In this document: piece after piece, positions 43,598 to 52,108 of the stretch
Position numbering within the stretch: position 1 is the stretch's first letter
Layout of the letters: every line of letters begins with the position of its first letter
Source of the DNA: RYN-230 sp963717125
Lineage (GTDB): Bacteria; Actinomycetota; Actinomycetes; Streptosporangiales; Streptosporangiaceae
Assembly (NCBI GenBank): GCA_963717125.1
Contig: CAVQVG010000019.1
Coordinates: forward strand, 496,001-560,000
Direction of reading: 5' to 3'
DNA: 64,000 nt
The notes under the pieces: generated by a model
Told to the model about the DNA's origin: nothing
The model's input: only the letters and a program-made list of their open reading frames with translations
Databases searched by the model: none
Translations under genes and position numbers: made by a program

Positions 43598-44277
43598 CCA
43601 GCAACGGCGCGACCATCCGGTGCCTGATCGCCGACGACCAGGCCATGGTGCGCGAGGGCTTCGCCGCCATGCTCGGGGCCGAACCCGGGATCATGATCGC
43701 CGGGCAGGCCATAGACGGCTCCGACGCTCTGCGCCAGACGCGCCGGCTGGACCCCGACGTGGTGCTGATGGACGTGCGGATGCCGGTCATGGACGGGCTC
43801 GAGGCCGCCCGCCAGATCCTCACCGCCACCAACGGCCTGCACACGCCGCGGGTGTTGATGCTGACCACCTTCGACCTCGACGAGTACGTGTACGAGGCGC
43901 TGCGGGCCGGCGCCAGCGGGTTCGTGCTCAAGGACGCCACCACCGCTGAGCTCATCCACGCGGTCAAGGTCGTGGCCGCCGGCGACGCGCTGCTCGCCCC
44001 GTCGGTGACCCGGCGGCTGATCGGCGAGTTCACCCGCAAGCCGCTGGCCGTCCCGCCCGTCCCGCCCGCGCTGGACGTGCTGACCAGCCGGGAAACCGAA
44101 GTGCTCACGCTGATCGCCCACGGCATGTCCAACGGGCAGATCAGCGATGCCCTCTCCATCGCCGGGGAAACCACCAGGACCCACATCAAGCGCATCCTCG
44201 CCAAGCTGGGCCTGCGCGACCGCGCCCAGGCCGTCGTGATCGCCTACGAATCCGGCCTCGTCACGCCCGGCGGATAA
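43594..44277 (+). CDS. NarL/FixJ-family response regulator, module 2
   Basis: 227 residues. Phosphoacceptor Asp60 in LMDVRMPVMDG, FVLKDA, and HTH LTSRETEVLTLIAHG then ETTRTHIKRILAKL. ATG overlaps the kinase stop. Its last 17 bases overlap the tail of a PucR remnant on the other strand. Confidence 0.92.
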   Translation: MTSNGATIRCLIADDQAMVREGFAAMLGAEPGIMIAGQAIDGSDALRQTRRLDPDVVLMDVRMPVMDGLEAARQILTATNGLHTPRVLMLTTFDLDEYVYEALRAGASGFVLKDATTAELIHAVKVVAAGDALLAPSVTRRLIGEFTRKPLAVPPVPPALDVLTSRETEVLTLIAHGMSNGQISDALSIAGETTRTHIKRILAKLGLRDRAQAVVIAYESGLVTPGG

Positions 44278-44410
44278 GTTCGCGGTCGTCGTAATGCTGC
44301 AGGTCGAGCCCAGTGGCCTCTTCGATCCAGCCGATCCGGTACAGCAGAGTGTTGCGGTGGACCGGCAGGGCGGCAGCGGTGGCGGTGGCGCCGGCCGCCG
44401 CCTGGTTGAC
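44261..44410 (-). pseudogene. PucR/CdaR-family regulator, C-terminal remnant
   Basis: The minus strand reads ATATAAALPVHRNTLLYRIG then WIEEATGLDLQHYDDRELIR and a stop at 44261-44263. This is the PucR C-terminal helix-turn-helix. Nothing upstream continues it, so only the last ~45 residues of a ~400-residue regulator remain. Confidence 0.75.
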
Positions 44411-44456
44411 TGTCTGGTTGTCCGGACTCGGCGGGTCAGTCTCGGAGAGGGGCGCT

Positions 44457-44735
44457 GTGGACCAGGATCAGGATGAGATCGTCATCTACTGGCGGCCGGA
44501 CTGCGTGTTCTGCCTCGACCTGCTGCTGCGCTTGAAGTTCACGCAGCTGCGCTACCGGAAGGTCGACATCCGGAAGGATCCCGGAGCGAAGGCGTTCGTC
44601 CGGTCGGTAGCGGACGGGAATGAGACCGTGCCGACCGTGGTAGTAGCGGGCCGGACGCTGGTGAACCCATCGAAGCGGAGGTTGATCGAGGCGGTGCGGA
44701 CGTACGCGCCGCAGACGCTTGGTACCTCGCGCTGA
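44457..44735 (+). CDS. Glutaredoxin/mycoredoxin-like protein
   Basis: 92 residues, thioredoxin fold. Redox motif CVFC (residues ~17-20) after YWRPD; cis-Pro loop TVPTVVV and NPS near the C-terminus, as in actinobacterial mycoredoxins, though their usual motif is CGYC-like. GTG 44457 with GAGAGGGG upstream. It probably reduces mixed disulfides in the cytoplasm. Confidence 0.8.
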   Translation: MDQDQDEIVIYWRPDCVFCLDLLLRLKFTQLRYRKVDIRKDPGAKAFVRSVADGNETVPTVVVAGRTLVNPSKRRLIEAVRTYAPQTLGTSR

Positions 44736-44847
44736 ACGGCTCCCACTCAGGAACCTGCCTGAGGTTTTCGCCACGGTGGGAGCAGATCGATCTTCGCGCT
44801 GACATTTGTCCAAGACTGATAGTCGGCAGCCCCGTACCGTCCCGTGC

Positions 44848-45690
44848 ATGGGTGATTACGACGTTGAGCATTCGCGCGGGATCCACGTGGTCCACGACGG
44901 CCCGCGGCAAGCGCCGCCGCTGCTGCTCATTCACGGATCGGGGGCTTCGGGCGCCTCTTGGGGCCCGGTGGTCGGGGCACTCGCCGGCCACCATCACGTC
45001 ATCCGGGTCGACCTTCCGGGGTGCGGCCAATCCCCGCCCGCACCGTCGTACGACGTGCCTGAGCAGGCAGGCCGCGTGGCTGTGCTGCTCGACGACCTCG
45101 GGCTGCGGCATGTCACCGTGGTCGGGCACTCCAGCGGCGGCTACGTCGCAACCGCGCTCGCCGAACAGCGCCCCGACCTGGCGGGGTCGCTCGCGCTGAT
45201 CAGCACCGGCCCGAGTCTCGATGCGCTCCTTCCGCAGCCGTTCATCCTCCGGGCCCTGCTGGCCCCGCCTCTCGGCCCACTCCTCTGGCCGAGGCGGTCG
45301 GACGCGATGATCCGCAAGGGGATCAGCGCGACGACCGCTCGCCCGGTGGACATCCCGGGCGACGCGGTCGCTGATCTGAAGAACATCACATACCGCGCGT
45401 TCCGGAAAGTGCTGCGCCGCAACAGCGCGTACGTCGCCGAGCGGAGCGTGCCCGAACGTCTCGCCGACCTCGATGTCCCCGTGCTGGTGATCTTCGGCGC
45501 CGCCGACCCCCGCTACGAGCCGTCGTCGGCGCACCAGTACGACACGGTGCCAAACGCACGGGTCGAGATGCTGCCCGGCGTCGGGCACGTGCCCATCCTC
45601 GAAGCGCCCGAGACGACCAGCGAACTCCTGCTGGGCTTCGCGGCCACGGCCACGGCCGCGGGCACCCCGCCGGTGATCCCCACGGCATAG
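44848..45690 (+). CDS. Alpha/beta-fold hydrolase
   Basis: 280 residues. Oxyanion HGSGASGASW, nucleophile elbow VGHSSGGYV, acid Asp in IFGAADPRYEP and His in PGVGHVPILEAPE give a complete triad. ATG 44848. The site TGACATTTGTCC (44800-44811) lies 36 bases upstream and resembles the dyad at 59332. It is 9 bases from the AraC gene and probably in one operon with it. Substrate unknown. Confidence 0.85.
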   Translation: MGDYDVEHSRGIHVVHDGPRQAPPLLLIHGSGASGASWGPVVGALAGHHHVIRVDLPGCGQSPPAPSYDVPEQAGRVAVLLDDLGLRHVTVVGHSSGGYVATALAEQRPDLAGSLALISTGPSLDALLPQPFILRALLAPPLGPLLWPRRSDAMIRKGISATTARPVDIPGDAVADLKNITYRAFRKVLRRNSAYVAERSVPERLADLDVPVLVIFGAADPRYEPSSAHQYDTVPNARVEMLPGVGHVPILEAPETTSELLLGFAATATAAGTPPVIPTA

Positions 45691-45699
45691 ACTCCTCAC

Positions 45700-46544
45700 G
45701 TGCTGTCGACCGGGACACCACCCGACTGGACGTGGTCGGACGTGGACGTCGCCGTACCGCGCCCGTCAGGCCAGCTGCCGGGGATCAGCATGGCCGGGTT
45801 CCGCCAACGTGTCCCCGCGCTCGTGGACATCGCCATGATCGCGCACCCAGCTGTCACCCTGATCGTCAACCTGAGCGAGGCAGGAGGCATCGTCTACGAT
45901 GCCCACGGCCAGCACCAGTGCGGCAGCTTCGTCGCTGGACTCTTCCCGGGCCAGCTTCGGCCGGCGGATGGAGGGGCGAGTGCCTCCAGATCCGGTTGTC
46001 GCCGGTCGTCGCGGCTGCGGTGCTCGGCGCATCGGTCGAGCTCACCGGGACCGTGGCAGCCCTGGAAGATGTCTGGGTCCGCGACGCCGGGCAGGTCGAG
46101 GAGAGGCTGCGCGCTGCCACGTCGTGGGACGAACGGTTCACGATCGCGGCGGACGTCCTCGGCCGGCGACTGGGCCCCCGCCCTCCGGTCGATCCGGAGG
46201 TCGCCTACACCTGGTGGCGGACGGTCACCAGCCGAGGGCGGGTACGGGTCCATGGCCTGGCGGACGAGGTCGGCTGGAGCCGCAAGCGCCTGTGGTCCCG
46301 CTTCCGATCCCAGATCGGCCTCACACCCAAACGCGCCGCACAGTTGGTGCGCTTCGACCACGCCGCTCACCTTCTCGCGGCGGGTCACGCCGCCGCGAGC
46401 GTTGCCGCCCAGAGCGGCTACGTCGACCAGTCCCACCTCCACCGCGAGGTCAAGGCGATCGCCGGAGTCACGCCCACCGCCGTGGCCACCGCGCCGTGGC
46501 TCGCGATCGACGACGTAGCCTGGCCTGCCACACCGCGAACCTGA
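45700..46544 (+). CDS. AraC-family transcriptional regulator, frameshifted
   Basis: The N-terminal part reads from 45700 (VPALVDIAMIAHPAVTLIVN to FVAGLFPGQLRPADGG). From ~45975 homology continues in a second frame: ECLQIRLSPVVAAAVLGAS, then a C-terminal AraC double HTH (VHGLADEVGWSRKRLWSRF and VAAQSGYVDQSHLHREVK). One more G in the run GGAGGGGC restores an uninterrupted ~280-residue protein. It probably controls the hydrolase gene before it. Confidence 0.72.
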
Positions 46545-46619
46545 CGCCGCCGGCAGTTGGCTGTGCCGTCAGCGTTGGGTGCACAGTGGGCTAATGGAGA
46601 TTCGCCACCGTGAGAGCAG

Positions 46620-46793
46620 CCCATCGCGACCAGTGCCATGGTCTTCAACGGTGCGCAGATGGGCCGCGCCAGCAGTGTCGCGCTCGGCGGCGCCGTCCAT
46701 ATCGGCTGTGTGGTGCCGCCACAGACGCGGATCCCGATCGGCTGGGTAGCCGTAGGCGATCCCGCCCGCCTTTACCCGCCGGGTGAGGCCCGC
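46620..46793 (+). pseudogene. Gamma-carbonic-anhydrase-like hexapeptide protein, remnant
   Basis: About 58 residues read as left-handed beta-helix turns: MVFNGAQMGRASSVALGGAV, CVVPPQTRIPIGWVAVGDPA, RLYPPGEA. The N-terminal half with its metal ligands is missing. The rest of the 46545-46955 gap shows nothing recognisable. Confidence 0.6.
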
Positions 46794-46955
46794 CCCAGAA
46801 CACGGGGCAACCCAGGCAAAGCCGACCTCGGTCAACCGGCGTTCCATCTCGTCGTGCTCGTTCCCAGTGGTCAGCAATCCTTTGGCCGATGAGCCCGCAA
46901 GTACAAGCACAGTGATGATTGGCGTAATAAAGCTTAGTCTCTGCGCAGTCTTGGG

Positions 46956-47963
46956 CTACCAGGCGTAGTTCTCCGGGGCTGGCCGGTAGCCGGGGAAGAT
47001 GCTGTCGAGACGTTCCAGCACCTTGTCATCGAGCTTCAGCGACACCGCGCGCTGTGCATCCTCGAGCTGCCCGGCGGTACGCGGGCCGATGATCGGCCCG
47101 GTTACGCCGTCCTGGTGCAGCAGCCAGGCCAGCGCGACACTGCCCGGCTCCTCGCCGATCTCATCGCACAGGTTCTCGTACGCCTCAATCTGCTGGCGGC
47201 TGCGGTCGAGTGTCTCCTGCGCCCGGCCCGACACGCGTCGGCGCCCCTCGCGCTCCTTCTTGAGCACTCCGCCGAGCAGGCCGCCCTGCAACGGGGACCA
47301 CGGGATGACGCCGACGCCATAGGAGATCGCCGCAGGCAGGACCTCAAGCTCAATGTCACGGGTCATCAAGTTGTAAATGGACTGCTCGCTGATTAGGCCG
47401 AAGAAGTCACGTGCCGCGGCGGCGTCGTTGGCCCGCGCAATATGCCAGCCCGCGAAGTTGGACGATCCGGCATACAGGATCTTGCCCTGAGCGACCAGGA
47501 CCTCCATCGCCTGCCAGATCTCATCCCACGGCGTGCCCCTGTCAACGTGATGCATCTGGTACAGGTCGATGTAGTCGGTCCGCAGGCGCCGCAGCGAGGC
47601 GTCACACGCACGCCGGATGTTGAGCGCGGAAAGCCTGTCCTCATTGGGCCAGTCGCCCATCGCCCCGTACAGCTTGGTAGCCAGCACGGTGCGCTCGCGG
47701 CGCCCACCGCCGGAGGCCAACCAGTCGCCGATGATCTCCTCGGTCCAGCCCGGATGCGACTGGTCGTTGCCCGCGACCTGGCCAGGCGGGCTGAACGCGC
47801 CGCCGTACCGGTTCGCGGTGTCGAAGAAGTTGATACCAAGCTCGTGCGCCCGGTCCATGATCGCGTGCGCGTCCGCAGGCTGGGTCAGCGGACCGAAGTT
47901 CATCGTGCCCAGACACAGACGGCTGACACGGAGACCGGAACGGCCAAGATGGGCGTAGTCCAT
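46956..47963 (-). CDS. Aldo/keto reductase
   Basis: 335 residues, TIM barrel. NFFDTANRYGG carries catalytic Asp and Tyr, LATKLYG carries Lys and QMHHVDRG carries His, so the AKR tetrad is complete; NADPH-site residues are in IIGPRTAGQLEDA. It is the YajO/YghZ-like type that reduces aldehydes or ketones. ATG 47963. Stands alone. Confidence 0.92.
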   Translation of the reverse strand: MDYAHLGRSGLRVSRLCLGTMNFGPLTQPADAHAIMDRAHELGINFFDTANRYGGAFSPPGQVAGNDQSHPGWTEEIIGDWLASGGGRRERTVLATKLYGAMGDWPNEDRLSALNIRRACDASLRRLRTDYIDLYQMHHVDRGTPWDEIWQAMEVLVAQGKILYAGSSNFAGWHIARANDAAAARDFFGLISEQSIYNLMTRDIELEVLPAAISYGVGVIPWSPLQGGLLGGVLKKEREGRRRVSGRAQETLDRSRQQIEAYENLCDEIGEEPGSVALAWLLHQDGVTGPIIGPRTAGQLEDAQRAVSLKLDDKVLERLDSIFPGYRPAPENYAW

Positions 47964-48133
47964 ACTCCAAGCCTTTCATGCCCCGCCTGCCCGGCATGCC
48001 GGGCATTGCCTCCGCGGCGGGGCGGTCCCAGGCGGCGATCCTCCCGCGGCACCTCTGCATGACTGAGGGCACGCCTCGCGGCGGTGCCCGACCGCGGCGG
48101 CTCTGAGCGGACCCAGTGGGAGGGAGACGTGCG

Positions 48134-49087
48134 TCAGCCCGTCGTCCAGTGACGGAGTTTCTCTGGGTTGCGTACTACCCAGATGTGCCTGATCCGGTCG
48201 CCTGCGACGTCGAACGCGAACACCGTCACGGTGACGCCGTCTTGCTCGGCCACCAGCCCGGGCTGGCCGTTGACCGTGCGTTCCAGGAACGTCATGTTGC
48301 CTGGTACCCGGTTGGCGATCTCGATCCAGGCGCGTGCGATCTGCTCGCGGCCTTCGATGGGGCTCAGGAAGGCCATGGCGAGGCCACCGCCGTCCGCGAT
48401 CGCCGTGGCTTCGGGGTCGAGCAGGCCGATGATCGCGTCGATGTCCTTGGCTTCCCATGCTGCCTTGAAGGCCCTGACAATGCCGGCCTGCCGGGCTGCC
48501 GGGGTCGTGGGTGCCTGCGCCCCGCGGATGCGGCGGCGGGCTGAGGCGGCCAGCTGGCGGCAGGCCGCCGGGGTGCGGCCGGTGATCTCGGCCACCTCGG
48601 CGAAGGGGTAGCGGAAGACATCGTGCAGGATGAAGGCGACGCGTTCGGCCGGGGTCATCGATTCGAGCACGACGAGGAAGGCCATGCCGATCGACTCATC
48701 CAGCGTGACCCGGTCGGCTGGGTCGCTGGCGGAGCCGGCTGGCCGGAGGCTGATCCACTCGGCGGGTTCGGGCAGCGGCTCGGGGATCCATTCGCCCACG
48801 TAAGTCTCCCGCCGGGCACGCGCCGAGCCGAGCAGGTTGAGGCAGATGCGGCTGGCGACCGTGGTCAGCCACGCGCCGGGGGATTCGATGGCGTTCTGCT
48901 GCTGCGCGGACATTGCGTACCAGCGGGCGTAGGTCTCCTGGACGGCGTCCTCGGCCTCGGCCAGGGAGCCCAGGAGCCGGTACGTGAGATTGATCAGCTG
49001 CCTTCGCTCGCCCATGACCGCGTCCAGGTCCGGACCGGGTCGGCCCCGCCCTGAATCACCAGTATCTGGCCCGGATCGGGTGGTCAT
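48134..49087 (-). CDS. ECF41-type sigma factor with SnoaL-like C-terminal domain
   Basis: 317 residues. Region 2 RRQLINLTYRLLGSLAEAED with AVQETYARWYA; region 4 TPAERVAFILHDVFRYPFAE with EITGRTPAACRQLA; then a ~110-residue SnoaL-like domain (VRAFKAAWEAKDIDAIIGLL ... IRHIWVVRNPEKL). That extension defines the ECF41/SigJ type, where it controls sigma activity instead of a separate anti-sigma factor. ATG 49087 with AAGGAG 11 bases upstream. Divergent from the LUD gene across a symmetric promoter. Confidence 0.9.
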   Translation of the reverse strand: MTTRSGPDTGDSGRGRPGPDLDAVMGERRQLINLTYRLLGSLAEAEDAVQETYARWYAMSAQQQNAIESPGAWLTTVASRICLNLLGSARARRETYVGEWIPEPLPEPAEWISLRPAGSASDPADRVTLDESIGMAFLVVLESMTPAERVAFILHDVFRYPFAEVAEITGRTPAACRQLAASARRRIRGAQAPTTPAARQAGIVRAFKAAWEAKDIDAIIGLLDPEATAIADGGGLAMAFLSPIEGREQIARAWIEIANRVPGNMTFLERTVNGQPGLVAEQDGVTVTVFAFDVAGDRIRHIWVVRNPEKLRHWTTG

Positions 49088-49118
49088 GGTGCTGGAGGCT
49101 CCTTCGCTCGCATCTGCC

Positions 49119-49205
49119 CTCACCAGTTCGACAAGACAGCGCGCCGGGATGTGAGGCTGGCGCGCCGCCTCACATCCCCGGGGGTTGCGTTGTCGGACTG
49201 GTGAG
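49119..49205. promoter_or_regulatory. Symmetric divergent promoter of the ECF41 sigma and LUD genes
   Basis: Inner arms GGGATGTGAGGC (49146-49157) and GCCTCACATCCC (49167-49178) are perfect. Outer arms CTCACCAGTTCGACAA and TTGTCGGACTGGTGAG match at 15 of 16 positions. The axis (49162) is midway between the two start codons (75 and 76 bases). Each side reads CTCACA, 16 bases, then TGTC, close to the ECF41 promoter consensus TGTCACA-N16-CGTC as I recall it. Confidence 0.65.
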
Positions 49206-49237
49206 ACGAGCACATCATCTGGCGGGCAGGAGGCACC

Positions 49238-49864
49238 ATGACCACCCCGATTCCGGCACCGCTGTTCACCGACCCGGCGCCCGCGCAGCGCCTGGAGCGA
49301 GTGGCCGCCGCGCTGATGGGAAAAAATTTCGCCGTCGAAATCCTCGATGACGCCGCTGCCGCGCGTACCCGCATCAAAGACCTGATTCCCGAGGGCGCCA
49401 TCGTGTTCACCGGGGCCAGCGAGACCCTCCGCCTGTCCGGCATCGAAGAGGACATTAACAAAAGCGGACGTTACGATTCCCTCAAGTCACGGCCGCCCAT
49501 GGATCGTGCCACCCAAAGGAATGAGATCTGGGCGGCGCTGTCCACCCCCGACGTCCTCGTGGGCAGCGTCGCTGCGGTCACCGAAACCGGTTCCCTTGTT
49601 GTCGCCTCGGCTAGCGGAAGCCAGCTGCCCGGCTACGCCGGTGCCGCTGCTCGCGTGATCTTGGTCGTCGGGGCGCAGAAGGTGGTGCCCGACCTGAGCG
49701 CCGCGCTGCGCCGCGTCGAAGAGCACTGCCTCCCGCTGGAAAGTGAGCGCGCCATGAGGGTCTACGGGCGTCCCAGTGCCATCAACCGCGTCCTTATCCT
49801 CAACGCTGAACCCGAACCCGGGCGCGGCACCGTCCTGCTGCTCCGCGAGGCCATCGGATTCTGA
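49238..49864 (+). CDS. LUD-domain (LutC-like) protein
   Basis: 208 residues. LUD fold: VFTGASETLRLSGIEEDI, VLVGSVAAVTETGSLVVAS, GYAGAAARVILVVGAQKVV. The family takes part in lactate utilisation, but here the LutA/LutB Fe-S partners are absent, so another role under the ECF41 sigma is likely. GGAGG precedes ATG 49238. Confidence 0.88.
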   Translation: MTTPIPAPLFTDPAPAQRLERVAAALMGKNFAVEILDDAAAARTRIKDLIPEGAIVFTGASETLRLSGIEEDINKSGRYDSLKSRPPMDRATQRNEIWAALSTPDVLVGSVAAVTETGSLVVASASGSQLPGYAGAAARVILVVGAQKVVPDLSAALRRVEEHCLPLESERAMRVYGRPSAINRVLILNAEPEPGRGTVLLLREAIGF

Positions 49865-49988
49865 AGCCGAGGGATCTGGAGCAGGACGCGCAGTGCGGTG
49901 CGCCGGGACAGAAACGGGCATTCCGCCTCCACCCACCGTGCGACAGAGCCGTTGTGACCGCCCCCGCTGGGCCACGTTGTTGTGGGTG

Positions 49989-50555
49989 CTAACGGATTTC
50001 GTATGTGCCGTCCAGCCGGGCATGGCCGATGACGTGGCCTTTGATGGCGGCGATCACGTCATCGAGGGTGAAGCTGGCCGGCAGGCCGGGGGCCTGGTCG
50101 AGGGCGAAGAGCTGGAAGGCGTAGGCGTGGGGTCCGTGTGAGCGTATCGGCATGGGTCCGGCCCAGCCGCGGCGCCCGAGTGCGCCTTTCCCGTGCCGGA
50201 TTCCTGGAATGGGGCTGGGATTGGTGAGGGCGTTCTCGGGGATGCCGTTGAGCGAGGGGTCGATGCCCAGCGCGAGCGCGTGGGTGGCTGGCTTCCCGAA
50301 CGGGACGTCGGGGTCTTGCACGATGAGCACGAGCTCAACGGTGCCGACCGGCGGCTGCGTCCAGTTGAGGGCGGGTGAGATGTTCGCGCCGAGGATCCTG
50401 CCGCGGTGCTTTTCCGGGATTGGCGCCCCGTGGCCGAAGGCGGGGCTGGTCAGGGTGAAGTTCTCCGGGGCCTGCAGGCCAGGGCGAGCCCAGACGAGGG
50501 TCTGCTGGCCTGCGCGCCGGTTGCGCAGTGCGACACCAAGCGGATTTGCGGGCAT
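49989..50555 (-). CDS. YbhB/YbcL-family (PEBP-like) protein
   Basis: 188 residues. PEBP fold: SPALNWTQPPVGTVELVLIV, QDPDVPFGKPATHALAL, then HAYAFQLFALD. A family of phosphatidylethanolamine-binding-like proteins with unknown bacterial function. GGAG-rich ribosome site before ATG 50555. Confidence 0.9.
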   Translation of the reverse strand: MPANPLGVALRNRRAGQQTLVWARPGLQAPENFTLTSPAFGHGAPIPEKHRGRILGANISPALNWTQPPVGTVELVLIVQDPDVPFGKPATHALALGIDPSLNGIPENALTNPSPIPGIRHGKGALGRRGWAGPMPIRSHGPHAYAFQLFALDQAPGLPASFTLDDVIAAIKGHVIGHARLDGTYEIR

Positions 50556-50627
50556 GACTCCGTCTCCTTCTGCTTGTGAATCTGGCTACCGTGGGTCTGG
50601 GGCTACGGTTGGCGGGCGGCGTGGTCG

Positions 50628-50840
50628 GGGCTGCCCGGACCTCCGGCGGCTGCCGCTCCAGCATCTCGGCCATCAGGTACTCGGCGACCCGTGCGGTCGC
50701 TGCCGGAGAACTCGGCGACGAACCGTTCGGGGTCGGAGTGCCCGGCGAGTGAAGGTCGCGGCGGGCATGTCGGCCACGACCGCCCGGACTCTCGATAGCC
50801 AGTCCGGCTGATCGAGCCCAGTCGAGAGAGAAGTTCAGGC
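50628..50840 (-). pseudogene. MalT-like LuxR regulator, remnant
   Basis: Two adjoining frames together read AGHSDPERFVAEFSGSDRT and VAEYLMAEMLERQPPEVR, a highly conserved segment of large ATP-dependent LuxR (LAL/MalT) activators. Nothing on either side continues it. It is a fragment of a ~900-residue gene. Confidence 0.6.
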
Positions 50841-51012
50841 ATAGACTACCGGCCTGCGGAACATCACCCAGGTCACTGGCGCTCAAGCACAGTTGCAGGG
50901 CCAGGCAGGTCGTGCCGATCCCCGGTACCGGTCACGGTGACAAGTCGCTTTCCCTCCCGGAACCGCGACCGGACCTCGTCCGGCTCTCGTTCTCGGCCGA
51001 AGAAAGAGCTCA

Positions 51013-51783
51013 ATGGATATCGGAAAGGACCGCGGCACCATGCCTAACGAGCGAGCAGGCGACCCCGGCAACCCAGGAAGCACGATAGCTGACCTCGCCG
51101 AGGCCGCAGGTCCCGGCTCAGTCGATGGCCGCCACCTTCTACTGGTCGGCGCGGGGCGTGGCCTTGGCACGGCCGTGGCACGTCGCTTCGCCGTGGGCGG
51201 CTACCGGGTAACCCTGGTGGCGCGCAGCCCGGACGGCCTCGCCGACCTCGCGGGCACCTTGGCCGATACCGGTGCCAAGATCAGCACTATCGCAGCCGAT
51301 GCCAGCGATCCCGATGGCCTGGGCGCCCGGATGAGGGAGCTCTATCTCGGAAATGGCGCACCGGGCGTCATCGTCTATAACGCCGTCATGGGAGCTCCAG
51401 ACCGGCTGCTGAGCTCAAGTGTCGCCCACCTCCAGGCGGCGTATTCAGTAGATGTCATCAGCGCCATCGTCGTCGCGCAGGTGGCCGCCCCGGCCATGCG
51501 GGCCGCCGGCTTCGGGACCATCCTTGTCACCGGGGGCGGGTTCGCCGATCACCCGATCCCGGCCCTTGCGACGGTGTCCCTCGGCAAGGCGGCTCTCCGG
51601 TCGGCCGCGACAATGCTCGGCGCTGACCTGGAACCGGACGGCATCCGCGTGGCCACGCTGACGATCGCGGGGCAGATAGCTGCAGGTACTTCCTTTGACC
51701 CGGAGCGCATCGCCGAACGCTACTGGGAGGTTGTCCACCTGGACGGTCCATGGCAGGCAGAATTCCGATTTACCGGCGAGTAG
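51013..51783 (+). CDS. Atypical short-chain dehydrogenase
   Basis: 256 residues, Rossmann fold. Nucleotide motif GAGRGLGTAVA and VARSPDGL; ITVTGGG-like strand ILVTGGGF. The usual YxxxK reads VSLGK, so the catalytic Tyr is absent, and NAG reads NAVMG. It may bind NAD(P) without classical catalysis or use other residues. ATG 51013 has AAAGAG four bases upstream; ATG 51040 is an alternative. Confidence 0.78.
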   Translation: MDIGKDRGTMPNERAGDPGNPGSTIADLAEAAGPGSVDGRHLLLVGAGRGLGTAVARRFAVGGYRVTLVARSPDGLADLAGTLADTGAKISTIAADASDPDGLGARMRELYLGNGAPGVIVYNAVMGAPDRLLSSSVAHLQAAYSVDVISAIVVAQVAAPAMRAAGFGTILVTGGGFADHPIPALATVSLGKAALRSAATMLGADLEPDGIRVATLTIAGQIAAGTSFDPERIAERYWEVVHLDGPWQAEFRFTGE

Positions 51784-52108
51784 GCCACGTCTTACCGAAG
51801 CGGTCAGGGAAGGCTGACCGTGGCATCTGCACGCCTTGTCACAGGATGCCCTCCCGGCCGCCACCGCGGAGCCGGATGATCTGCGTGCCGACCTAGACTT
51901 CCTCACCTGCATCATGCGCGGGCGCGCTCACTTCATTGGGCCCGGCTCGTACACCACATCGGGCCGTCCCACACCCGCCCCGACGACTGATCAGGGTCCA
52001 CATTGAACTCACTCATCCGCCGCATATAGCGCGCCAGGCCGACTTGACCCGGCTGCCGCTGCCCTCCGCGGCACGCCCGCACCTTTATCCCCTCACCTAC
52101 GTGCCTCG
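51784..52108. other. 325-base intergenic stretch
   Basis: One plus-strand open frame (about 51837-51990) reads DDLRADLDFLTCIMRGRAHF and might be the end of a lost gene. Otherwise I see no gene or strong hairpin. Confidence 0.3.

Noticed and set aside
46569..46910. Minus-strand 113-codon frame
   Set aside because: Lies over the gamma-carbonic-anhydrase-like remnant and shows no protein-like pattern.
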